Shown piece by piece: positions 6,164 to 12,618 of a DNA stretch of 47,675 nt (its first letter is position 1; each line of letters opens with the position of its first letter). The stretch is from Candidatus Nomurabacteria bacterium. GTDB taxonomy: Bacteria > Patescibacteriota > Saccharimonadia > Saccharimonadales > Saccharimonadaceae. The notes beneath the pieces are model-generated. The model had not been told where the DNA came from, did not search any database, and was given only the letters and a program-made list of their open reading frames with translations. The stretch is taken from contig JAISBI010000030.1 of the NCBI GenBank assembly GCA_031266275.1, forward strand, positions 1 through 47,675. Direction: 5' to 3'. The position numbers and the translations under genes are program-made.

Positions 6164-7234
6164 ATGGAAAAACAAATCAAGCGAATATCCGACGAGATAA
6201 CTGAGGCGTGGCAACGGCTCGATTTGACGGCGCGCCAAACAGAGATTGCGCAGTTGGAACGAGAATTAGCGGATGCTGCCGTCTGGCAAGACAATACGGC
6301 GGCGCAGGAAAAATCGCGTCGCTTGGCCGATTTGAAAAAGGTAGTCGACGCGTGGGCGGCGCTGCGCGATCAAGTCGATGATTTGGCCGAGCTGGCGCAG
6401 GACGCGTCGCTGGCGGAAGAATTAGCGGAGCAGGTTGCGGCGGCCGAAAGTGAATTGGCGGAGCTCAAGAAGCAATTGCGATTTCAGGGGCCGTACGACG
6501 CTGGCGGAGCGATTTTGCGCTTATCGGCTGGCGCCGGCGGCGACGATGCGCAGGATTGGACGGAAATGTTGGAGCGCATGTATCTGAGGTGGGCCGAAAA
6601 GAGTGACCATACAGCACGCATCGTCGAGCGCAGCGCCGGCGAAACGGCCGGCGTGAAGACGTCCGTCATAGAGGTGACGGGGCCGTTTGCTTATGGGAAA
6701 TTGCGGGGCGAAAACGGCGTTCACCGCTTGGTCCGCCTCAGCCCGTTCAACGCCGAAAGTCGCGAAACGTCATTCGCCCGCGTCGAAGTCCTGCCGCTGT
6801 TGGAACGCCCCGAAGCAGTACCATTGAACGAAAAAGACCTGCGCATCGACGTCTATCGCTCCAGCGGTCACGGCGGCCAATCGGTCAACACGACCGATTC
6901 AGCGGTGCGCGTGACGCACTTGCCGACCGGCACCACCGTAGCAATTCAAAACGAGAAATCGCAGTTGAAAAACAAGGAAGAAGCCCTGAAAATCTTACGC
7001 AGCAAATTGGCGGCGCTCCAAATGGAGCAACACGCCGAAAACATCGCTGAGCTGAAAGGCGAAGCCAAGTCGGCCGCTTGGGGCCAACAAATCCGCAACT
7101 ACGTCCTCCACCCCTATAAACTCGTCAAAGACACCCGTACCGGCCAAGAAACCGCCAATGTCGAAAAAGTGCTCTCTGGTGAGATTGATGAATTTATTGA
7201 CGCTTATCTTGAATTGGGCGATGATGGCCGTTAA
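6164..7234 (+). CDS. prfB: Peptide chain release factor 2
   Basis: Recognised by the universal GGQ motif (residues 237-239, SSGHGGQS), which triggers hydrolysis of peptidyl-tRNA, and by SPF at residues 193-195, the tripeptide that reads UAA and UGA in RF2. Length 356 aa is normal. Presence of an SPF-type RF2 means UGA is used as a stop here, unlike in Gracilibacteria and Absconditabacteria. The reading frame is continuous: at the place where most RF2 genes carry the CUUUGA programmed +1 frameshift (near codon 25), this gene reads RLDLTARQ with no in-frame stop, so the autoregulatory frameshift is absent. A weak AAAGGA site lies 14 bases before the ATG. Confidence 0.97.
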   Translation: MEKQIKRISDEITEAWQRLDLTARQTEIAQLERELADAAVWQDNTAAQEKSRRLADLKKVVDAWAALRDQVDDLAELAQDASLAEELAEQVAAAESELAELKKQLRFQGPYDAGGAILRLSAGAGGDDAQDWTEMLERMYLRWAEKSDHTARIVERSAGETAGVKTSVIEVTGPFAYGKLRGENGVHRLVRLSPFNAESRETSFARVEVLPLLERPEAVPLNEKDLRIDVYRSSGHGGQSVNTTDSAVRVTHLPTGTTVAIQNEKSQLKNKEEALKILRSKLAALQMEQHAENIAELKGEAKSAAWGQQIRNYVLHPYKLVKDTRTGQETANVEKVLSGEIDEFIDAYLELGDDGR

Positions 7235-7260
7235 TTTTTGAAGAAAAATTGCGAAAAGGC

Positions 7261-7289
7261 TTGACTTTTTTATTCAAGTGTGCTATAAT
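7261..7289 (+). promoter_or_regulatory. Promoter of the 157-aa unknown gene
   Basis: -35 TTGACT (7261-7266) with a T-run, 17-bp spacer, -10 TATAAT (7284-7289) in GTGTGCTATAAT. This is one of the best promoters in the window and gives a leader of about 225 bases. Confidence 0.92.
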
Positions 7290-7296
7290 GGAGGTG

Positions 7297-7391
7297 TTCG
7301 AGTGAAAATATGAACTTGTTCATGATTTTCCGAGAACGGGCCCCATTATACGCAGTATAATGGAGATGTAAGGTTGATTTTTTAATCTTAC
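7297..7391 (+). promoter_or_regulatory. Structured 5' leader with three hairpins
   Basis: Three foldable elements in order: an imperfect long hairpin GAAAATATGAAC/TTCATGATTTTC closed by GTTC/GAAC (about 7296-7336); a perfect palindrome CCATTATAC-gca-GTATAATGG (7343-7363); and TAAGGTT/AATCTTA (7369-7391). The right arm of the palindrome repeats the -10 region (TATAATGGAG) of the promoter 70 bases upstream. The leader may be a cis-acting RNA or a protein-binding site; nothing identifies a known riboswitch. Confidence 0.45.
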
Positions 7392-7520
7392 GCTAGAGAC
7401 ATGTGAGTGTCTGGAACCTTAAAAAACATCAGAAAGAAATCTCTTCTCAGACTTCCCGTCGGGAGTGTTCTGCGCATACTTTTGTGCGTGGATTCTCTCG
7501 ATGTGAAAGGAAAATGGGAG

Positions 7521-7994
7521 ATGAAAAACATTTTTAGTTACAGGAATGCCTTTGAACGCACCGTCAAATATTATCAGCCCAGAGATGACGACGGACAACG
7601 ATCAGGAGATATAAAGAATGAATCTCTTAAATTGATAGAAAACGTTTCATACGATGAAAAAGTTAAAATGATCGACTTGATCATCGAAAAAGCTGACAAA
7701 GAGCACGGTAAAAAGTTCAAAGAAAGAATCAGCGCTTATCTAAAACTCAACCGCAAAGAAATTGTCGATGAAGGTCTTGAGACGATAAGTTTTTTGTTTA
7801 GAGAGCGCTTGGATAAGTACGAATGTTTTGATGGAGAATTCTATATGTATTTTTCCATCCCTCTATACGGCGAAATTCGTAAAAGATTTCTCGTTCCCAT
7901 AGAGGATAAGATCGCTAAGAACGATGCGTCAGAAAGACGGTTTATCGAGGCGTTCCTATCAGAAAGGGACGATTTTGAGGGTTTTCAGCTTTAG
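7521..7994 (+). CDS. Unknown soluble protein, 157 aa
   Basis: Family not recognised. The frame is open from 7407, but the ATG at 7521 fits better: GTGAAAGG lies 11-18 bases before it and the upstream codons give a Leu/Arg-rich stretch unlike the rest. The predicted protein is charged (Lys, Glu, Asp), mostly helical, and has no signal peptide or membrane segment. It is a single-gene unit with a strong promoter, a structured leader and a good terminator, so it is probably regulated at the RNA level. Confidence 0.65.
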   Translation: MKNIFSYRNAFERTVKYYQPRDDDGQRSGDIKNESLKLIENVSYDEKVKMIDLIIEKADKEHGKKFKERISAYLKLNRKEIVDEGLETISFLFRERLDKYECFDGEFYMYFSIPLYGEIRKRFLVPIEDKIAKNDASERRFIEAFLSERDDFEGFQL

Positions 7995-8009
7995 CTGTCG
8001 TTATATTTA

Positions 8010-8036
8010 GGTCGGACATTAATCGCCGGCCTTTTT
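8010..8036 (+). terminator. Rho-independent terminator
   Basis: GGTCGG/CCGGCC stem (one G-T pair) followed by TTTTT, directly after the 157-aa gene. Confidence 0.8.
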
Positions 8037-8072
8037 CTTGTTCCGAAACTTGTCTTTAATTGAAATTTGCGC

Positions 8073-8078
8073 TATAAT
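8073..8078 (+). promoter_or_regulatory. -10 box for the G5/lysozyme gene
   Basis: TATAAT in TTTGCGCTATAAT. The ATG is 12 bases after it, so the leader is only about 5 bases long and cannot hold a normal ribosome site. Confidence 0.7.
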
Positions 8079-8090
8079 GGGGGTATAGAT

Positions 8091-9239
8091 ATGAGGTCGA
8101 TAAAGAAGAGTTATGGGCGCAAGTTTTTACCACCTTTTTGGGTGCAGGCGGGGTTGTTTTTGTTGGCTGGTTTGGCTTTTTATGGGTTATCGAATTTGGC
8201 TATTGCTGGGTCGGGGTCGGGCGAGTTTTCTGGGCAGCAGCGCTTGGTTAAAATAATCGACGGTGGCACGGAGCGGACGGTTGCGACGCGGGCCGGCACG
8301 GTGGAGGAGTTATTTCATGAACAGGGGATTTCGGTGGACGGCGGCGATTCTTTGTCGATTTCGCTATATGAGCCTCTGACCGAGAAATACTATGAGTTGG
8401 AAATTAGGCGGACGCGGCCGGTTTTGATTCATGATATGGGGGCGACGATTAAGATTTTGACGGCTGAGACGACTGTCGAGGGGATTGTCGATGCGGCTGG
8501 TGTGACGTTGTATGAAGTCGATACGGCGGAGTTGGCGCCGGTGCGGGACGTTTTGAATTCTGGCGGGGCCGGTCTCGAGCTGGTCATCACGCGCAATGAC
8601 ACTATCGTGGAGATTAGCGAAAACGAGGCTATTCCATATGAGACCGAGCAGCAAAAAGATGCGACGCAGGACAAAGATTTTAAAGAGGTGGTGACGGCTG
8701 GGGCTATCGGTAATCGCGTCAATTATTACAAAGTTACGATTAAAGCCGGCCGCGAGACTTCGCGTCAGTTGGTTCGCTCAGAGGTGACGAAAGAGCCGGT
8801 CAAGCAGATTGAGAAAATCGGCATCAAATATTCGGGAATTTATACTACGCCGAGCGAGAACGAGGCTATCACTTGGGCTTATTTGAGAAATCAGGGTTTC
8901 GCGCCGCATCAGGCGGCTGGGATTATGGGGAATTTGATGCAAGAGCATGGTTTTCAAACGTCGGGCGACGGTTTGGCGCAGTGGACGGGCGGGCGCAAAA
9001 ATAACCTGATGCGCATGGCGGATGGTCGCGGCGTGGCTTATACGGATATTTATGTGCAGTTGGATTTCATGATGTCGGAGTTGAATGGCGGCTATGCTTC
9101 GACGAAAAATCGCATCATGGCTTCGACCACTGTGGAGGATGCGACGATTGCTTTTCAAAATGGTTATGAACGTTGCGGGATTTGCGTCGAAAATCGGCGG
9201 ATTGGTTTCGCCATAGGTATTTTGGAACGCTATCAATGA
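8091..9239 (+). CDS. Secreted cell-wall protein: DUF348-G5-phage tail lysozyme
   Basis: A 382-residue exported protein. A basic N-terminus and one hydrophobic segment (about residues 15-38) act as signal or membrane anchor. Two DUF348-like repeats follow (about 47-95 and 103-165), as in YabE/resuscitation-factor proteins; then a G5 domain (about 205-255, ending PVKQIEKIG), which binds wall glycans; and a C-terminal phage-tail lysozyme-like domain (about 268-382) with the GIMGNLMQEHGF and GLAQWTGGR motifs, where the Glu of QEHGF is the likely catalytic acid. It should cut peptidoglycan, either in the cell's own growth or in the host's wall. Its stop overlaps the rsmA start. Confidence 0.85.
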   Translation: MRSIKKSYGRKFLPPFWVQAGLFLLAGLAFYGLSNLAIAGSGSGEFSGQQRLVKIIDGGTERTVATRAGTVEELFHEQGISVDGGDSLSISLYEPLTEKYYELEIRRTRPVLIHDMGATIKILTAETTVEGIVDAAGVTLYEVDTAELAPVRDVLNSGGAGLELVITRNDTIVEISENEAIPYETEQQKDATQDKDFKEVVTAGAIGNRVNYYKVTIKAGRETSRQLVRSEVTKEPVKQIEKIGIKYSGIYTTPSENEAITWAYLRNQGFAPHQAAGIMGNLMQEHGFQTSGDGLAQWTGGRKNNLMRMADGRGVAYTDIYVQLDFMMSELNGGYASTKNRIMASTTVEDATIAFQNGYERCGICVENRRIGFAIGILERYQ

Positions 9240-10192
9240 GCGGCGGGCGCGTCAAGGCCAAGAAGTCGCTCGGACAGAATTGGTTGCGCGACGAGGGGAC
9301 TTTGGGGTATATTGCGGATTGCGCGGAGTTGACGGGGGAGGACTTTGTTTTGGAGATTGGAGCTGGGTTGGGGACTTTGACGCGGGTTTTGATGGGGCGC
9401 GCGGGACGGGTTTTGGCGGTGGAGTATGATAGGGAATTGGCTGGGCGATTAGCGAGTGAATTTCCGGTCGAGTTATCAACTATGAAAATGACGACGGCGA
9501 AATGGGGCTCATCCCCGACAAGCTTTTTTAGGCGCGACTTGATTTCGCCGGAGCTAACAAGTGGATCTCCTGCGAAATCAAATCATGAAATAGCGCCTAA
9601 AAAAGCTTGTCGGGAATTCGCCGAGCTTTGCGTTGTTTGGGCGGACTTTCTGCAGTTTAATTTGGATGAGCTGCCACAGAGTTACAAAGTTGTCGGGAAT
9701 ATTCCGTATTATATTACTTCGAAGATTTTGCGGAAGTTGTTGACGGCGCGCAATCGGCCTCAGCTCATTGTTTTGTTGGTGCAGAGGGAAGTGGCGGAGC
9801 GTTTGGCGGCGGGGGCGGGCGATTATTCAGTTTTGGGGATTTCGGCGCAGGTTTATGCTGAGGTGACTTTGGGTGCGGTGGTTCGGGCTGAGATGTTTGA
9901 GCCGGCGCCAAAGGTGGATTCTCAAGTGGTTATTATGAAGCCTTACGGTCAAATTTTTGGCGGCACCAGCCCGAAGGTCTTTTCTGAGCGCGACTTCGAA
10001 AAAAAGTTCTTCCGTGTCGTCAAAGCTGGATTTTCGGCGCGGCGCAAAAAGTTGCGGACTGCTTTGGCTGGCGGCTTGAATATATCTGTCGCGGATGCCG
10101 AGAAATTGTTGCATGCTGCCGGAATCGACCCGAATTTGCGAGCGCAGGATTTGACGATTGACGATTGGCGGAATTTGAGCGGGGCGATTTGA
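9236..10192 (+). CDS. rsmA: 16S rRNA dimethyladenosine transferase, with an inserted segment
   Basis: This class I SAM methyltransferase dimethylates two adenines in helix 45 of 16S rRNA. Visible motifs: KKSLGQNWL near the start, VLEIGAGLGTLTRVL (SAM-binding motif I), VEYDREL (motif II), and VVGNIPYYITSKIL (motif IV, catalytic NIPYY). The ATG overlaps the previous stop (ATGA). Oddly, about 45 residues are inserted between motif II and the WADFL segment that corresponds to the usual 'GDAL'. This stretch is encoded by a long palindrome (9496-9622) and keeps the frame. The insert falls in a surface loop of the SAM fold, so the enzyme may still work. Confidence 0.93.
   Translation: MSGGRVKAKKSLGQNWLRDEGTLGYIADCAELTGEDFVLEIGAGLGTLTRVLMGRAGRVLAVEYDRELAGRLASEFPVELSTMKMTTAKWGSSPTSFFRRDLISPELTSGSPAKSNHEIAPKKACREFAELCVVWADFLQFNLDELPQSYKVVGNIPYYITSKILRKLLTARNRPQLIVLLVQREVAERLAAGAGDYSVLGISAQVYAEVTLGAVVRAEMFEPAPKVDSQVVIMKPYGQIFGGTSPKVFSERDFEKKFFRVVKAGFSARRKKLRTALAGGLNISVADAEKLLHAAGIDPNLRAQDLTIDDWRNLSGAI
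9496..9622 (+). repeat. Long in-frame palindromic element inside rsmA
   Basis: Nested perfect inverted repeats: GGCGAA (9496-9501)/TTCGCC (9617-9622); a 22-bp arm 9514-9535 and its exact complement 9593-9614; TTGATTTCGC (9539-9548)/GCGAAATCAA (9572-9581); GGAG (9550-9553)/CTCC (9567-9570); apical loop of 13 bases. It is translated within rsmA without a stop. The architecture recalls the palindromic elements inserted in Rickettsia genes, but no sequence relation is claimed. No second copy occurs in the window. Confidence 0.88.
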
Positions 10193-10226
10193 AAAGCGAA
10201 AGTGTTTATGATACTATGGATATTGT

Positions 10227-10907
10227 ATGATTTTAATTGACCGCGTAACAAAAATTTACGATAAAGGAACGCAGCGCTCTTTGGACGGCGTGACTTTGCA
10301 TATCAAACCGGGTGAGTTCGTGATATTGATTGGTGCTTCTGGGGCGGGCAAGTCGACTTTGCTGAAGCTGTTGACGCGCGAGATTTTCCAGACTAGCGGC
10401 AAGATTGTGATTGGCGGGTTGGATTATGACGACATCATGTCGAGCGAGGTGCCGGCTCTGCGGCGGCGCATCGGCACGGTTTTTCAGGATTTTAAACTTT
10501 TGCCCAATCGGACGGTTTATGAGAATATTGCTTTTGCGTTGGAGATTTCCGGCGCTTCGAATAAAGAAATTCAAGCCATTGTGCCACGCATGATTGAACT
10601 GGTCGGCTTGTCGGGCCGGCGCGATCAATTTCCCGATCAATTATCCGGTGGCGAGCAGCAGCGGGTGGCGATTGCTCGCGCTATGGTGCGCAATCCGAAA
10701 ATTTTAATCGCCGATGAGCCGACTGGTAACTTGGATTCGAAGAACAGCGCTGAAGTTATTGCACTGCTGGAGAAAATTAACCAACACGGCACGACAGTGA
10801 TGCTGGTCACACACGATGTCAACATCGTCAAAGCTCTGGAAAAGCGCGTCATCACGCTGGAACACGGCAAAGTCACGAGCGACACCATGCGGAAAGGAGC
10901 GGTCTGA
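10227..10907 (+). CDS. ftsE: Cell-division ABC transporter ATPase FtsE
   Basis: A 226-residue ABC ATPase: Walker A GASGAGKST (about residues 37-45), Q-loop VFQDFKLLPNRTV (typical of FtsE), signature LSGGEQQR, Walker B ILIADEPTGN, and switch His in VTHD. FtsEX couples ATP use in the cytoplasm to peptidoglycan hydrolase activation outside during division. It overlaps ftsX by one base (TGATG), so they are cotranslated. The ATG lies about 11 bases after a GATACT-like -10, giving a very short or absent leader. Confidence 0.93.
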   Translation: MILIDRVTKIYDKGTQRSLDGVTLHIKPGEFVILIGASGAGKSTLLKLLTREIFQTSGKIVIGGLDYDDIMSSEVPALRRRIGTVFQDFKLLPNRTVYENIAFALEISGASNKEIQAIVPRMIELVGLSGRRDQFPDQLSGGEQQRVAIARAMVRNPKILIADEPTGNLDSKNSAEVIALLEKINQHGTTVMLVTHDVNIVKALEKRVITLEHGKVTSDTMRKGAV

Positions 10908-11878
10908 TGTCTAGTCTGCACCAGAGATTACCGTTCAATCGTCGCATGATTATGAAAAAGCGCATGCTTGGTCGGGGTCTGGCAAATTTGATACGCAATT
11001 CGTGGCTGACGATGGCGGCCATCGTCGTTATGTTGATTACGCTGCTGACGATTTTCATTTCGGCGACGGCGACTTTGGCGCTGAACGGCACGGTCGACCA
11101 GACGCGGCGCGAGAAGTCTGATTTGTCGGTCTTTTTGAAGTCGGATACGCCGGAAAATATTTACGAAGCATTGCGTTCGGAACTTATCAGCGACAATAAT
11201 GTTGTCCAAGTTGACATCGTCGATTCGGCGCAACAGTCGACTAATTTGAACGATGTGATTGACGACGAGACGCGCGCCATCATTCGCGACATGGAGCTCG
11301 ACACTGCCAGCATGTTGCCGATTCGCATCGGCATCAGAGTGGCCGACATCGACGATTTGGACAGCGTGCGCGAAATCGTGACCGATGATTTGTACATGGC
11401 ATACATGGATCCGAACTCGTATGATTATCAGTTTTACAACGGCGACAATTCAAAAGTCATCGACACCATCAATCGCTGGGCGCGCTACGCCCAAACCGGC
11501 GGCATGGTGCTGGGCGGCATATTTTTGTTGATTTCCATATTGGTGATTTTTAACACTATTCGCATGGCGATTTTCGCCCGCAAAGACGAAATTGAAATGG
11601 AAAAATTAATCGGCGCCGAGCCGCGCTATATTCGCGGGCCGTTTTTGGTCGAAGCTGAATTATACGGCATCATCGCCGGCTCCATCGCCGCTGCATTGGG
11701 CTATGCATTGCTATGGTGGGTGGTGCCGATACTGTCCGGCGCCGGCATCGCGACCGGCAGCTTGACAGACATCGTCTATGGCTGGGCGCCATTAGTAGTC
11801 ATCGGCGTCATCTTGCTCGGCGTGTTCATCGGCGAATTATCCGCCCGCATGGCCGTGCGAAAATATTTGCGGTATTAG
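10907..11878 (+). CDS. ftsX: Cell-division membrane protein FtsX
   Basis: A 323-residue permease-like subunit that pairs with FtsE. It has the FtsX layout: a cytoplasmic start, TM1 (about residues 37-60), a large extracytoplasmic domain (about 62-195), then three TM segments (about 198-220, 248-272, 288-312). The segment ARKDEIEMEKLIGAEPRYIRGPF between TM2 and TM3 is characteristic of FtsX. Translation is coupled to ftsE. No PcsB/CwlO-type partner follows, but a wall hydrolase with G5 and lysozyme domains lies just upstream of rsmA and could be a functional partner (inference). Confidence 0.92.
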   Translation: MSSLHQRLPFNRRMIMKKRMLGRGLANLIRNSWLTMAAIVVMLITLLTIFISATATLALNGTVDQTRREKSDLSVFLKSDTPENIYEALRSELISDNNVVQVDIVDSAQQSTNLNDVIDDETRAIIRDMELDTASMLPIRIGIRVADIDDLDSVREIVTDDLYMAYMDPNSYDYQFYNGDNSKVIDTINRWARYAQTGGMVLGGIFLLISILVIFNTIRMAIFARKDEIEMEKLIGAEPRYIRGPFLVEAELYGIIAGSIAAALGYALLWWVVPILSGAGIATGSLTDIVYGWAPLVVIGVILLGVFIGELSARMAVRKYLRY

Positions 11879-11892
11879 ACTCCGCAATACGC

Positions 11893-11922
11893 TTGTCGTT
11901 TTACTCGGCGGCTGTTTATGAT
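11893..11922 (+). promoter_or_regulatory. Probable promoter of the dCMP deaminase gene
   Basis: -35 TTGTCG (11893-11898) and -10 TATGAT (11917-11922) with an 18-bp spacer. A TATTAT at 11922-11927 is an alternative. An AGGAGG site follows before the ATG. Confidence 0.5.
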
Positions 11923-11972
11923 ATTATCGAACAATGTTATAACTTAGCAAGAACCTATCAGGAGGTAGTGAA

Positions 11973-12521
11973 ATGAAACGAGAAGACTATATCAGTTGGG
12001 AAGAATTTTTCATGTTGATGGCGTTGACGGCGGCCCAGCGCAGCAAGGACCCGAGCTCGCAGGTCGGCGCTTGCATCGTCGATTCGGACAATCGCATTGT
12101 GTCGGTTGGGTACAATGGCATGCCGAACGGCATGAGCGATGAATTTGGCTATGGAACGCGTTATGTAACTCGCCATATCGTTGAGGAAAACTTTGCGCAA
12201 CTTGATGAAACAAAGGATGCTTGGTCGCGTGAGGGAGATTGGCTGGACACTAAGTATCCGTATGTGGTTCACGCGGAGAAGAACGCCATTCTCAACGCGC
12301 AGGGCCGCAACCTCAAAGGTTGCACGTTGTATGTGACGATGCTTCCGTGCAATGACTGCGCCACGATGATTGTCCAGAGTGGCATCAAAAAAGTCGTTTA
12401 CGTTGAAGATAAGTACCCAAAGGACGATAAATTTATCGCCGGCAGGGTAATTTTGCGTGCCAGCGGAGTTATAATCGAAAAGTATCAACCGTCACATCGG
12501 AAGCTCACCTTTGAACTGTGA
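11973..12521 (+). CDS. Deoxycytidylate (dCMP) deaminase
   Basis: A 182-residue zinc deaminase with the HAEKNAI (His100, catalytic Glu102) and PCNDC (Cys126, Cys129) motifs. The family turns dCMP into dUMP, the substrate for thymidylate synthase. The opening WEEFFMLMALTAAQRSKDP and the 'GYNGMPNG' segment are typical of the ComEB/dCMP deaminase group rather than of tRNA adenosine deaminase. A clean AGGAGG site sets the start. It is a single gene between ftsX and its own terminator. Confidence 0.92.
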   Translation: MKREDYISWEEFFMLMALTAAQRSKDPSSQVGACIVDSDNRIVSVGYNGMPNGMSDEFGYGTRYVTRHIVEENFAQLDETKDAWSREGDWLDTKYPYVVHAEKNAILNAQGRNLKGCTLYVTMLPCNDCATMIVQSGIKKVVYVEDKYPKDDKFIAGRVILRASGVIIEKYQPSHRKLTFEL

Positions 12522-12534
12522 GCATCCGAATGAG

Positions 12535-12574
12535 AAGCTTTCGCGCCAGAACCAGCGCGGAGGCTTTATTTTTT
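12535..12574 (+). terminator. Rho-independent terminator
   Basis: AAGC-ttt-CGCGC pairs with GCGCG-ga-GGCTT, followed by TATTTTTT. Confidence 0.8.
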
Positions 12575-12583
12575 ACAAAAACA

Positions 12584-12612
12584 TTGAATTTGCGTCCAAA
12601 ACTTGATAGAAT
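12584..12612 (+). promoter_or_regulatory. Promoter of xfp-ackA, leaderless
   Basis: -35 TTGAAT (12584-12589), 17-bp spacer, -10 TAGAAT (12607-12612). The ATG at 12619 is 6 bases after the -10, so the RNA should begin at the start codon. Confidence 0.8.
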
Positions 12613-12618
12613 AGTAGC

